Part shown: piece after piece, positions 50,621 to 61,207 of the stretch | Numbering within the stretch: the first letter of the stretch is position 1 | Layout of the letters: every line of letters starts with the position of its first letter | NCBI GenBank assembly: GCA_945787635.1 | Contig: CALZIK010000071.1 | Location: forward strand, 18,738-82,737 | Length of the DNA stretch: 64,000 nucleotides | Reading direction: 5' to 3' | DNA from: Thermoanaerobaculia bacterium | Lineage (GTDB): Bacteria > Acidobacteriota > Thermoanaerobaculia > Multivoradales > JAHEKO01 | Position numbers and translations under genes: made by a program | Notes under the pieces: model-generated | What the model saw: only the letters and a program-made list of their open reading frames with translations | What the model was told of the DNA's origin: nothing | The model's database searches: none

Positions 50621-51703
50621 TCAGGTTCGAGCCTCGGCGGCCTCGCGCATCTGGACGGCTTGAAAATGGGTCGCCAGAGGCTCGATCAGGGGATCGAGGT
50701 CTCCCTCGAGAACCGTCGGTAGCTGATGCATGGTCAAGCCGATGCGATGGTCGGTGATCCGGTTCTGGGGGAAGTTGTAGGTCCGGATCTTCTCCGATCG
50801 ATCTCCGGTTCCGACCATCTTGCGCCGCTCGGCGGTGAGCTCCGAGTCGGCTTTCTCTCGCTCGATTTCGAGCAGGCGCGCCTTCAACACCCGGATGGCC
50901 TTCGCCTTGTTCTTGATCTGGCTACGCTCGTCTTGGCAGCTCACCACGAGCCCGGTGGGAAGGTGGGTGATCCGAACCGCCGAGTAGGTGGTGTTCACCC
51001 CCTGGCCGCCCGGTCCCGAAGAGCAGAACCGGTCTATCCTCAGGTCTTTTTCCGCGATCTCGATCTCGACATCCTCCGCCTCGGGAAGCACGGCGACGGT
51101 TACAGCGGAAGTGTGGATGCGGCCCGAGGCTTCGGTTTCGGGAACCCGCTGCACGCGGTGAACGCCGGCCTCGTACTTGAGCCGGCTGTAGGCACCGCGA
51201 CCCTCGATGATCGCCGAGACTTCCTTGATTCCCCGGATCCCGGACTCGGAAAGGTCGATGATCTCGACCCGCCATTTCTGGTTTTCCGCGAAACGGCTGT
51301 ACATCCGAAACAGCTCGGCGGCGAATAGGGAGGCCTCGTCGCCGCCGGTACCTGCGCGGATTTCGAGAACCACGTTGCGTTCGTCGTTAGGGTCCTTTTG
51401 AACGAGCTCGAGCTTGAGCCGCTCTTCCAGATCGGCGAGCTTCGTCTGCAGTGCTTCCTGTTCCTCGAAGGCCATGGCGTAGAGCTCGTCGTCCTTGTCC
51501 ATGGAGGACAGCAGCTCGCGAGTTTCCTCGGCCTGGTGCCGCAGCTTGCGGAACTTCCCGGTCAGTTCGACGACGGTGGCCAGCGCCGCCAGCTTCTTGC
51601 TGGTCTCGCCATAGGCCTTGGGGTCGGCGAGAAGCTCCGGGGTGGCCAGCTTCTCGGCCAACTCGGCGTGCTGGGCCTCGATGGCTTCAAGTTGTTCGAG
51701 CAT
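50621..51703 (-). CDS. prfA: Peptide chain release factor 1
   Basis: Terminates translation at UAA and UAG. It has 360 residues. The tripeptide PET at 188-190 ([14 protein letters not shown]) is the RF1 P-x-T anticodon-like motif, which excludes RF2. The peptidyl-hydrolysis motif GGQ is at 232-234 ([16 protein letters not shown]); its Gln234 would be methylated by PrmC, encoded about 1.5 kb away on the same strand. It follows rpmE by 90 bases on the same strand. Confidence 0.97.
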   Translation of the reverse strand: MLEQLEAIEAQHAELAEKLATPELLADPKAYGETSKKLAALATVVELTGKFRKLRHQAEETRELLSSMDKDDELYAMAFEEQEALQTKLADLEERLKLELVQKDPNDERNVVLEIRAGTGGDEASLFAAELFRMYSRFAENQKWRVEIIDLSESGIRGIKEVSAIIEGRGAYSRLKYEAGVHRVQRVPETEASGRIHTSAVTVAVLPEAEDVEIEIAEKDLRIDRFCSSGPGGQGVNTTYSAVRITHLPTGLVVSCQDERSQIKNKAKAIRVLKARLLEIEREKADSELTAERRKMVGTGDRSEKIRTYNFPQNRITDHRIGLTMHQLPTVLEGDLDPLIEPLATHFQAVQMREAAEART

Positions 51704-51793
51704 GGTTTTCTAGAAGCGTTTTTTAGGATCTCGAATCGCGCGCGCAGCTCTCCCACACGGCGCCGCCGGCGCCGCTCGACACGAACCGCCAGG

Positions 51794-52003
51794 CTAGGAT
51801 GCGCTTTGCAGGCCGTAGCGGCGCTGAAAGCGCTCGACGCGGCCGGCGGAGTCGACCAGCTTCTGCTTTCCGGTGAAGAACGGATGGCAGGCGCTGCAGA
51901 TCTCGAGCCGGAGCTCGGACTTTGTCGAGTGCGTTTCGAAGGAGTTCCCGCAGGCGCAGGTCACCGTGATGCGATGGAGTTCGGGATGCAGATCGTTCTT
52001 CAT
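51794..52003 (-). CDS. rpmE: 50S ribosomal protein L31 (zinc-binding form)
   Basis: A 69-residue ribosomal protein. [28 protein letters not shown] is the canonical start. Cys pairs CACG and CSAC form the zinc site of the C+ type, and [25 protein letters not shown] is the typical end. The start has GAGGA upstream. The rpmE-prfA-prmC neighbourhood is common in bacteria and supports the call. Confidence 0.96.
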   Translation of the reverse strand: MKNDLHPELHRITVTCACGNSFETHSTKSELRLEICSACHPFFTGKQKLVDSAGRVERFQRRYGLQSAS

Positions 52004-52106
52004 ATGAAAGTCCTCGCCCTGGTAACGCGTGTCGGCCGGCGCGAATTCCCGGACCGGCGACCGAGGGCAATGAAGCGTAGATCATTTCGGCGGCCGGAGC
52101 AAGATC

Positions 52107-52131
52107 GGGGACACGATTCCATCGTGTCCCC
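52107..52131. repeat. Perfect 11-bp palindromic hairpin element downstream of the M14 peptidase
   Basis: Arms GGGGACACGAT (52107-52117) and ATCGTGTCCCC (52121-52131) enclose three bases. The hairpin lies ten bases after the M14 stop codon (minus strand) and about 100 bases upstream of rpmE. There is no following U-tract, so a classical intrinsic terminator is not supported. The palindrome type resembles REP elements associated with RAYT transposases in other bacteria. No second copy was noticed in the window. Confidence 0.7.
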
Positions 52132-52141
52132 TCCCGACCTT

Positions 52142-54778
52142 TTACCGTAAGTGCCCGTGCTCGGCGAAGCTGGGGCCGAACAGGACGGTGTTCAAGAAGA
52201 CCGGCGACGTGCTCCGCCAGAACAGCCGGAAGCTCGGGTCCTGGGAGAAGACCACCAGGGCGCCGCGCCCTCGGGGCTCGAGCCCAACCAGGAGCGAGCC
52301 CTTCAACCGCTCCTCGGCCTCCGGCCAGGCGAAACCGGCCAGGACCGGATTTTCCTTGGCGGCGACGACCACATCGTGGCGGGGGTCGCCGGTCGGTAGC
52401 AGGATATCCGTACCGGTGTAGAGCACGGCCGGCGAGCCGTCGACGCCGACGGTCAGGGGATGGGGGCGGCGGACCTCGGTGCGCAGTGCCACTCCCGGCG
52501 TGTAGAGCTCCCGGTTCGAGGGCGTGATCTCGGTGACGGCGTTGTCCCCGGTATCCGGCTTCGGCGGCTGCCAGGCCTTGATCGAGCTGAGCTCGTGCTG
52601 CCGGAGCCACTCCGACGCTCGGCCGACGGCGACCAGGATGCCGCCGCTTTGCACCCAGCCGTCGATCTTCTTGGCAAGGCTCTCCGGAGCGGTGTCTCCA
52701 TAGCGGCCGCTGGGCAGCACCAGCACGTCGAACTCGGCGAGGTCGATGGCTTCGAGAGAGTTTAGCTTGAGCCGATGATGGGCAGTTTGCACCTGCTGGT
52801 CGAGCAGATGCCAGAGAAAACCGAACGAGGTCGCGCTGACGCCTTCGCCGCCGACCAGTCCGATACGAGGTGGACGCACGCTGACTACGGCGTCCGAGCC
52901 GAGCGAGTTGCCCTTGTCGGCGTAGCCCGAGTCGGCAGCTTCGACCGTCACTCCCGCCGCCCGAACCAGGCCGCTGACGGTCTCTTCGAGCGACCCGGCG
53001 TTGCCGCGCCTGGGCACGAACACCGTGCCGCTCGGATAGTCGGTGGCACCGAGGGTGAATTCGTTGAGTGCGACCCGGAAGCCCACGTTGCGAGCCTGAA
53101 GTGCGCTCGTCAGCCTGTAGCCGGCCAGGCCCTGCGGCCGAATCAAAAACCCCAGACTGCCTCCGGTGCTCGCCGCCGAGGCGAACTCGGCCACCGGCGC
53201 CAGCTCTTCGACCGGGCTCTTGCTGACCCAGGTGTCGAGGTTGTATGCCAGCGGCAGAGACCAGGCGGTGATGTCGTAGAACTCGGTCGATCGATTCTGT
53301 TCGAGCCGCCGCCTCTGCTCTTCGAGAAAGGACTCAGACATCGACGCGTCGAGGTCGAGGAGCGTGCGGATCAGGTTACCCAGAGGTTGGCGGGTGGATA
53401 CCGCGTAGGTGCCCGCGGCAAAGTCTCGCGTTTCCGCGACGCCGCCCGAAAGCCTCTCTGCTCGCAGCGTGAGGTCGTTTTTCAGAATGCCGACTTCGGC
53501 GCCATGGCTCATCAGCAGGTCGGCTGCGGAGCGCGCCTCCTGCTGGTTTGCCGGCCAGAGATACGTGAGCTGAGGAGCTTCGACGCTCCGGCGCCGGGAG
53601 GCGGCAAAGTCGGCGAGTAGCGCCGTCCGGTTCTGAATGGCCGTGCGGGTGGTCGCGATCGAAGTGGTCAGGTGCCGGGCCACCCGGTCCGCGAGGGTGA
53701 GCAGCGAACCGTCCGGCCGCTCGATCGCCTGGCCGGCGTGTCCATGTCCGGCCATCTCGTAGGTCATGCCGACGGCTCCGCGCAGGCTCGGGTAGGAGTC
53801 TCCGTAGCCGGGGTAGAAGAGGTCGAAGCGCTCGCCCACGTAGTAGACCCACCCGCGACTGTCAAAGGCGCCGGCGTTGGCTCGCCCGAAGGTTTCCAGC
53901 CAGTAAAGCGCCTTCGGATTGATGTTGGGATGGATCGGCTCCGCCGAAGGTGGGAAAAAGTAGGTCGATCGAGAACTCATCTCGTGGAAATCGACGTAGA
54001 CCTGGGGATCCCAGGACCGGTAGGCCCGGATGCGATCTTGGGTCTCCCGCTGGGTGATCCAGGCCCAGTCCCGATTGAGATCGACCAGGTAGTGATTCTG
54101 GCGGCCGGCCGGCCAGGGCTCGGCGTGCTCGGCCGCCGCGGGAAGCGGGTCGGGAACGCGCCCGCGCTGGGTCTCGAAGAAGTGGACGTAGCGTTCCCGG
54201 CCGTCGGGATTGCACAGCGGGTCGATCAAGATCACGGCCCTTTCGAGAAGCTCGGACCACTCTCCCTGAGCCGCGGCGAACACATAGGCCGCGGCCATCG
54301 CCGCTTCGGCCGAAGACGCCTCGTTGCCGTGGATTCCGTAGGCTAGCCAGACGGCGATCGGAGTCGCTTCGAGAGTTGCGGCGAGGTCGGCCTCGGAAAG
54401 CTCGTTCGTTCGCGCCAGGGTCTGCAACCCGTCTTGAATCGCGTCGAGGCGCGCGGAATTCTCCGGGCTCGTGATCGCGAGGAGCTTGAGCGGTCTGCCC
54501 TCGTAGGTCGTGCCGTACCTCCGGATGCTGACGCGATCGGAGACCTCGGCCAGCCGGTCGAGGTAGTGAACGATCTGCTCGTGGTGAGTGAACCTTTCGC
54601 CCAGGGAATAGCCGAGATAGTCGGCCGGAGAGGGCACCGCCGGGTCGAGATCCGGAAGCTCGACCGCGCTGCCGTCGGTCAGGGCCTCGAGGAGAACGGC
54701 GCCGGAGGCGTGCAGGCCTCCAGCCGCCATCGCGACCAGGCAGCAGAGCAGGATTCCAGTCCTCAACACAAGCGCCAT
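52142..54778 (-). CDS. Secreted M14-family zinc carboxypeptidase with C-terminal GATase-like domain
   Basis: I choose ATG 54778, which has GGAAAGG seven bases upstream; a TTG at 54802 would add eight residues. The 878-residue product has a signal peptide (about 3-26). The peptidase domain has the zinc ligands His150 and Glu153 in YGIHGNEASS, the third His in YVDFHEMSSRS and the probable catalytic Glu in MTYEMAGHGHAG. After about 560 a Rossmann-like domain (PPRIGLVGGEG, then FDVLVLPSGRYGD) resembles the glutamine amidotransferase/DJ-1 fold found at the end of similar M14 proteins. Role: extracellular peptide degradation, inferred. It follows the sigma-54 regulator by 34 bases. Confidence 0.88.
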   Translation of the reverse strand: MALVLRTGILLCCLVAMAAGGLHASGAVLLEALTDGSAVELPDLDPAVPSPADYLGYSLGERFTHHEQIVHYLDRLAEVSDRVSIRRYGTTYEGRPLKLLAITSPENSARLDAIQDGLQTLARTNELSEADLAATLEATPIAVWLAYGIHGNEASSAEAAMAAAYVFAAAQGEWSELLERAVILIDPLCNPDGRERYVHFFETQRGRVPDPLPAAAEHAEPWPAGRQNHYLVDLNRDWAWITQRETQDRIRAYRSWDPQVYVDFHEMSSRSTYFFPPSAEPIHPNINPKALYWLETFGRANAGAFDSRGWVYYVGERFDLFYPGYGDSYPSLRGAVGMTYEMAGHGHAGQAIERPDGSLLTLADRVARHLTTSIATTRTAIQNRTALLADFAASRRRSVEAPQLTYLWPANQQEARSAADLLMSHGAEVGILKNDLTLRAERLSGGVAETRDFAAGTYAVSTRQPLGNLIRTLLDLDASMSESFLEEQRRRLEQNRSTEFYDITAWSLPLAYNLDTWVSKSPVEELAPVAEFASAASTGGSLGFLIRPQGLAGYRLTSALQARNVGFRVALNEFTLGATDYPSGTVFVPRRGNAGSLEETVSGLVRAAGVTVEAADSGYADKGNSLGSDAVVSVRPPRIGLVGGEGVSATSFGFLWHLLDQQVQTAHHRLKLNSLEAIDLAEFDVLVLPSGRYGDTAPESLAKKIDGWVQSGGILVAVGRASEWLRQHELSSIKAWQPPKPDTGDNAVTEITPSNRELYTPGVALRTEVRRPHPLTVGVDGSPAVLYTGTDILLPTGDPRHDVVVAAKENPVLAGFAWPEAEERLKGSLLVGLEPRGRGALVVFSQDPSFRLFWRSTSPVFLNTVLFGPSFAEHGHLR

Positions 54779-54812
54779 CCACGAGCCTTTCCCGGCGGAC
54801 AAATGAGAGCGG

Positions 54813-56191
<1,379 letters not shown>

Positions 56192-56195
<4 letters not shown>

Positions 56196-58948
56196 TCCTT
56201 GCGACGCGTCGCGGCGAGCGGCAGCTCGACTACGAACCGGCATCCTTCCCCCGGATGACTGATCACACGGATGTCCCCTCCGTGCCTCTGGATCAGATCG
56301 TGCGAAATCGACAGGCCCAGCCCGGTTCCTCCTTGGGCGAACTTGGTCGAATAGAACGGTTCAAAGATGTTCTTGAGCTCGGCGATGGGGATGCCCGGCC
56401 CGGTGTCCTCGATGCCGAGCCAGACCCAGGCATCGTTGGTCTCGATGTCCACCGTGAGCGTGCCGCCCTCGGCGCGCATCGCATCGATGGCGTTGATCAC
56501 GAGGTTGGTGATGACCTGCTGGATTTCGCCATCGTTGGCGTGTACCGACACGGGCTCCGTCGGAGGCTGCCACACGAGCGTCACCCGTTTCTCGGTCATT
56601 CGCTCCTTGAGCAGATCGAGACACTCCCCGAGCAGTGGCACGATATCCAGAGTCTGGCGCTCGCCATCGCGCTTGCGCGCGAAATTGAGCAGGTTGTTGA
56701 CGATTCGAGCGGCGCGGAAGGTCTGCTTTTCGACCTTCTCGAGGAGCTGGCGGCGAGGGTCGTCGACCGGGGTCTCTTCGAGCAGCATTTGCGCGTAGCT
56801 CGAGATGCCGGTAATTGGCGTGTTGACCTCGTGAGCGACGCCCGCCGCGAGAACCCCGAGGGACGCGAGGCGATCCCTCTCCTTGAGCGCGGTCTCCATC
56901 GCCACGCGTTGGCTGACGTCCTGAATGACCAGCACGGTCTGGCCGGAACGCTCGGGATCCGGCAGCGAGCCGACGCTCGCCTGAACATAGCCCTGGCGGC
57001 CCTCGGGAGTCGTGTAGTTGATCTCGCGGATACCTTCGCCCGGCTCGGGGAGCGAGTCGATCGGCAGGCTCTCGGCGAGGGGCTGGCCGCGCAACGTGTC
57101 GAGCTCTCGCCCGGTCAGCTTGGCAAAGGCTCGATTGGCCGAGAGAATTCGATTCGAGCGGTCCAGGACCGCGATTCCCGCGGGCGAAGAATCGACCACC
57201 TCTTCGTTGAATCTCTGGAGCCGGCTCATCTCCTCGAACTGAGACTGCACTCGGTGCAGTAGCTGGGCGTTCTCGATTGCGAGCGCGGTCTGGTTGAGGA
57301 CGCTGCGAATCAGGTCGACATCGTCACTGTTGAGAGGCAGGCTGTCTTCTTTGTAGCCGCACACGAACAGCCCGAGACTGCGTTCCCGCACCTTCAGCGG
57401 GAAGGCGTAGCGATAGCCCGAGCCGAAGAGCGCGACCTCGGCGTGGTTCTGATCGGGCAGGCCCATCGCCGGAAGGCTGTGCACACCGGCCTTCCAGGTC
57501 TTCAAGGGAAAGGCGGCTGCCGGTACGGGCTCGGTCAAGTGGGGCTCTTCGTGCCAGGCGACGAGCACCTCACCGCGTCGCAGCAGGACGTTGGTCGGTG
57601 TGATCTCGAGGCCGCTCTCGACCTCGGAGCAGAGACGCTCGCACAAGGTCTCGAGGTCGCGCTCGTTGAGCAACTCCTCGCCGATCTCGGCCAGAGCCCG
57701 TCGCCGACCGAACCGGCCCCGGTATTGAAGACGTTCGAGCGACTGGCCGAGCCCGCGGCGAGTAGGCACCATCAGGCCGGCGATGGTCAGGCCCGAAACG
57801 AAGACCAGGAGGTTTCTTCCCAGCGCGATGTCCTCGGGAACCAGCCGGTTGACAACCAGATTGGCGAGCGCGAAACCGCTCACGCCGATGAGAACCGTGA
57901 GCGCCAGCGAGGCGGTATCGCGAACCAAGACCCCGAGATCCCAGAGGCGGTAGCGCAGGATCGCGTAGCAGAAGGTGATCGGCACGATCGCGAGGAACAG
58001 GACCGTTAGCGGCGCGAGTGACTCCTGCCAGCTCGCTCCGAGCGCCCTCGGTACGACGTAGAGGAGTGCGAAGGGCAGGTAGCCACCGGCTAGCCCCAGG
58101 CTGATCCACGTCGTCTGGCGTCGAGCTTCGCGTTCGGTCGTGCTCCAGAGACGCCAGGCTACGAGGGCGGCCGAGGCCAGCCCGAAGAAAACCAGATGAA
58201 ATAGCTCGAGTCGGTCGAGCACGGCAAGCGCCATCGGCGCGGTCGCGCCGAAGAGCCAGGTGCCGCCGGTGACCAGGAGATCGATCTGGAGCAGAATCAG
58301 AAACGCCGCCGGCAGGTAGAAGAAGGGGACTGGCCACCTCGAGGCCCGCGCTTGTTTGATCGGTCTCGGGAAGATCGCGAACAAATGCAGCGTGAGCGGC
58401 GCGAGCAGCACGCGAGCGAACTCTTCAGTGATGTAGAGCACCTTGTCGATCAGGTCGAAGGGGCCCACCGGCGAGAACAGGTAGACGATCGCCGAGATCA
58501 CCGACCAGAGGAAGAACACCACAGCCGGAGTGCTCTGGTCGCGCATCAAGGTATAGAGCCCGACCAGAAGGTAGGCGCAGCCGATGAGCGCGAGGACCAG
58601 GTACGCGAAGTCGATCTCGAGGGAGGGCGAGGCGTAGGTGACCGTGGTCATCTCGCCGTCGCGAAGGACCAGGAGCTCGCTCTGCGCGTGCCGGCGCAGG
58701 ACCTCGCCGAGATCGCTGACGGTCGCGAAGCTCTCGAGGTTGACGAGCACGATCTCGTCGCCCGGCTCGAGCCCGACTCGCTCTTCGACCTCGAGCACCA
58801 GCCAGTGCCCTCCGACCTGCCGAGCTTCGAAGCCGAGGGGCTGAAACGACTCGATTTTCCGGTAGGAGCTTGTGGCGCCGCCCAGGACGACAACGGCGGC
58901 GAGCGCGATGCCCGCGAGGAGCATCAGTTTCTTGGCGGGGTCGGTCAT
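56192..58948 (-). CDS. Membrane sensor histidine kinase with N-terminal PDZ-like, GAF and PAS domains
   Basis: A 918-residue kinase. A transmembrane helix (about 8-25) leads to a PDZ-like domain (HWLVLEVEERVGLEPGDEIVLVN, about 30-105). A block of seven or eight transmembrane helices (about 112-385, with AILRYRLWDLGVLVRDTASL) follows. A GAF domain (about 410-560, ending ALAIENAQLL), a PAS domain (SPAGIAVLDRSNRILSANRAF), HisKA with His706 in AHEVNTPITG and an HATPase (NLVINAIDAM, IEDTGPGIP, GTGLGLSIS) complete it. It should phosphorylate the adjacent NtrC-type regulator. Its stimulus is unknown; the PDZ could bind a peptide or protein terminus at the envelope. Confidence 0.93.
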
Positions 58949-58964
58949 CGTCGCTGATATCTAG

Positions 58965-58980
58965 AGCAGGAACCGTGCCA
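58965..58980 (-). promoter_or_regulatory. Sigma-54-type promoter of the kinase-regulator operon
   Basis: The minus strand reads TGGCACGGTTCCTGCT. The GG of the -24 element and the GC of the -12 element are ten bases apart, as required, and only one position differs from TGGCACG-N4-TTGCT. The predicted start of transcription, 12 bases past the GC, is near 58954, about six bases before the kinase ATG. Since the operon encodes a sigma-54 activator, this suggests positive autoregulation. Confidence 0.75.
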
Positions 58981-58985
58981 CGAAC

Positions 58986-58999
58986 CGGTTTGTTGAATC
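58986..58999 (-). promoter_or_regulatory. Promoter-proximal copy of a 14-bp direct repeat (possible activator site)
   Basis: On the minus strand GATTCAACAAACCG, differing by one base from the copy at 59061-59074. It lies six bases upstream of the -24 element of the sigma-54 promoter. Two copies in phase upstream of a sigma-54 promoter suggest binding sites for the NtrC-type regulator, though the proximal one is closer than typical enhancer sites. Confidence 0.45.
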
Positions 59000-59060
59000 G
59001 CCCAAAAAGCCATACCGGAGAGGCCTTTACGAGATTCTATCCAAAAAAATGGAGGATCTG

Positions 59061-59074
59061 CGGATTGTTGAATC
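59061..59074 (-). promoter_or_regulatory. Distal copy of the 14-bp direct repeat, embedded in a small palindrome
   Basis: On the minus strand GATTCAACAATCCG. It overlaps a perfect inverted repeat GGATT-N4-AATCC (59062-59075), the sort of dyad that Fis-type activator domains bind. It lies about 81 bases upstream of the -24 element, a usual enhancer distance. The two copies are 75 bases apart. Confidence 0.45.
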
Positions 59075-59096
59075 CAGGTTTTTGAGCTACCTGGAT
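59072..59096. repeat. Inverted repeat downstream of the outer-membrane barrel gene
   Basis: Perfect 8-bp arms ATCCAGGT (59072-59079) and ACCTGGAT (59089-59096) with a nine-base loop, 34 bases past the stop of the barrel-protein gene on the minus strand. No U-tract follows, so it is at most a weak terminator. It adjoins the distal activator-like repeat of the next operon and may instead be regulatory. Confidence 0.4.
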
Positions 59097-59129
59097 CCCC
59101 GGCCGCCAGGCCCGGGCCCTGCGGCGCTG

Positions 59130-61028
59130 CTAGAAGCGGACGGCGAAGCCGCCGGTGATCCGCTTGCGCAGTTCGTCGTACAGCTCGGCGGAGGCCCCAC
59201 CCCGGCTCAACTCCATGTCGAGTCGAACCGCGAGATCGGAGGCCAGTCGGTCGAGGAAGCCGAGATCCTGGCTGACACCGAGCTGGAGCCGTTCGAGGGC
59301 CATCGCGGAAGCCACCTGTTGGCGACCCGTCAGCGGCGTCAGCTCCTGCTCGAGGCGGTGGAACGCCACGTAGAGTCCGGTGTCGGTCTCCTCGAATCGG
59401 GTATCCATCGAGGTCACGAGGTAGCGGACCTCGTTCGAGTAGGAGCGATTGGCCGAACGCATCAAGCCGCCACCGCCGGCGCCGACATTGGATTCAATTC
59501 GGGTCAAGACGTTGGGCGAAAGCCGTTGGGTGACCTCGACTTTGAGCTCCGGCAGGCGGTCGCCATCGACGAGGTAGAGACTGTCGAAACGATCGAAGAA
59601 ATCGGAGTCGAAGAACAGCCGCTGCGTCTCACCGATCTTGCGGTGAATCGCACCCAGACGTATGCCGCTGTCACCTTTGGTGTCGCGCGACAGCGAGAGC
59701 TCGTAGCAATACTCTTCGGCCGGGCCGCAGCCGCGGGCGTCGCGGTAGTACGTCGGGCTGAAGTCGGGGCGCCGCAACTCCTGTTCGTCGGTGTCGACGC
59801 GGTGGCTGGCCAGGGTCGTGGCCTGCCAGTTGTCGCCGAGCTGGAGCACCACGCCTCCCTGGGGAGCCAGAGACAGCGTGCCGTCATGGAGCGCCGAGAA
59901 GACGCCGTACTGGACGACCACGGTCGGGTTGATCTGCCAACCCGCGCGACCGAAGAGCTCGACCGTCTCCTCCGGCAGAGTGCGGGAGGGATCGTTCGAG
60001 CGGAGCTCGGCTTCGCGGTCGCGATAGCGCACTCCGGCTTCGATGCTCGAGCGGTCGGTGATCTGGCTCTCGTAAGAGCCTTCAAGGCGCCACGATCGTG
60101 AAGCCCCGGGAATCCTCTCGGGAACCACGAGGGCCTGTCGGTAGAAGTTGTTCTCCTCGACGTATTGCGCCGAGAAGCTCGAGCTCGAGCGCTCGCCGTA
60201 GGCCTGCGTCCAGCTGAGCTGGTGGCGCTCGAAGTTGATCGGGTCACCCGGCTCGTCGCCGCCGGCGCCCGTGAGGCGACTGCTGCGGGTGGTAAAGCCG
60301 ACCGTGGAGCGGTCCGCCTTGGCAACGCTGAAGCTTAGAGCCTGGGTCGAGCCGTCGGGCTCGGCGAGATTGTCGAAGGCCTCACCCACGAGCGAAGAGA
60401 AACCGCCGTGAAGGTCGATCTGGACATCGTGGACCGTGCCGGTGACGCCGAACTCTGCGCCGTTGAGCTGAGCGGCTCCGAGATCCGCGCTCTCGTGCAG
60501 TCCGGTGATCGCTCGCATCTCGGTCTGGAAACCGGCCTCGGCGATGCCTTGTGGCGCGCCGTAGGAATCTTCGATGTCACCCGGGGCCACTGCGAAGACC
60601 GGGACCACCGGCATCTCGATGTCTCGAAGCACGTCCGGAGGGATCTCTTCGCGGATCTTCCAGAACGAGGCTGCAGCGGTATCGCTGTACTCGGGTGGTG
60701 AGCCGAGCTCGACTTCCAGGAATTGAATCGCGTCCTGTGAAGCTCGACTCAACATGATCACCGCCGGCACGAAACCTCGCTTGAAGGCGATGATCTTGTA
60801 AAGGCCGGCTGGCAGGCCGTCGAAGAGAAAAACGCCCGAGCTGTCGGTGACCTCTTTGCGCAGGCTCAAGTCCGCGACCGCATATGCGTAGACGCGCACC
60901 GTCGAAAGCGGCGCCGCGGTGGCTTCGACTCGGCCCGCCAAGGCGCCCGCGCCTTCGGCCCACGCACCACCAGCGCTCGCGAGAAGGATCGCGAACGCGC
61001 ACAAGAATCTATGGCTCTTCTGATGCAT
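59130..61028 (-). CDS. Outer-membrane beta-barrel protein with N-terminal carboxypeptidase-regulatory-like domain
   Basis: A 632-residue outer-membrane protein. The signal peptide (about 1-24, ending AWA) is followed by an Ig-like CarboxypepD_reg domain (GALAGRVEATAAPLSTVRVYAYA, then GVFLFDGLPAGLYKIIAFKRGF). A long beta-strand-rich region from about 170 has alternating aromatic patterns and ends KRITGGFAVRF. The terminal Phe is the Bam recognition signature. No TonB box or plug domain is evident, unlike SusC/RagA-like proteins, though TonB-dependent homologues in Acidobacteriota start similarly. The promoter is at 61049-61077; there is no clear Shine-Dalgarno site. Confidence 0.8.
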   Translation of the reverse strand: MHQKSHRFLCAFAILLASAGGAWAEGAGALAGRVEATAAPLSTVRVYAYAVADLSLRKEVTDSSGVFLFDGLPAGLYKIIAFKRGFVPAVIMLSRASQDAIQFLEVELGSPPEYSDTAAASFWKIREEIPPDVLRDIEMPVVPVFAVAPGDIEDSYGAPQGIAEAGFQTEMRAITGLHESADLGAAQLNGAEFGVTGTVHDVQIDLHGGFSSLVGEAFDNLAEPDGSTQALSFSVAKADRSTVGFTTRSSRLTGAGGDEPGDPINFERHQLSWTQAYGERSSSSFSAQYVEENNFYRQALVVPERIPGASRSWRLEGSYESQITDRSSIEAGVRYRDREAELRSNDPSRTLPEETVELFGRAGWQINPTVVVQYGVFSALHDGTLSLAPQGGVVLQLGDNWQATTLASHRVDTDEQELRRPDFSPTYYRDARGCGPAEEYCYELSLSRDTKGDSGIRLGAIHRKIGETQRLFFDSDFFDRFDSLYLVDGDRLPELKVEVTQRLSPNVLTRIESNVGAGGGGLMRSANRSYSNEVRYLVTSMDTRFEETDTGLYVAFHRLEQELTPLTGRQQVASAMALERLQLGVSQDLGFLDRLASDLAVRLDMELSRGGASAELYDELRKRITGGFAVRF

Positions 61029-61034
61029 AGCTAA

Positions 61035-61055
61035 CTATACGCAGGATAAGTATAG
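61035..61055. repeat. Small inverted repeat overlapping the barrel-gene promoter
   Basis: Arms CTATAC (61035-61040) and GTATAG (61050-61055) are separated by nine bases. The second arm overlaps the -10 hexamer of the minus-strand promoter at 61049-61054, and the first lies seven bases before the start codon. It could be an operator or a fortuitous AT-rich pairing. Confidence 0.35.
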
Positions 61056-61077
61056 GGAGACGTGTCGTCCAGGTCAA
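61049..61077 (-). promoter_or_regulatory. Sigma-70 promoter of the outer-membrane barrel gene
   Basis: On the minus strand the -35 TTGACC (61077 to 61072) and the -10 TATACT (61054 to 61049) are separated by exactly 17 bases. Each matches five of six consensus positions. Transcription would begin near 61042, about 14 bases before the ATG at 61028. This is the strongest sigma-70 match in the window besides the tRNA promoter, and suggests high expression. Confidence 0.75.
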
Positions 61078-61207
61078 AGAAAAAGAAGATGGAAGCTTGT
61101 TAATCTATGACACCAAAACTCCAACCAGATAGGGCCTCTTTCAGCCCAGGCCAGGCCTGAGACGGGGCAGATCTTGACAGAGCAGGGCAGACCTGGGCCG
61201 GATCCGG

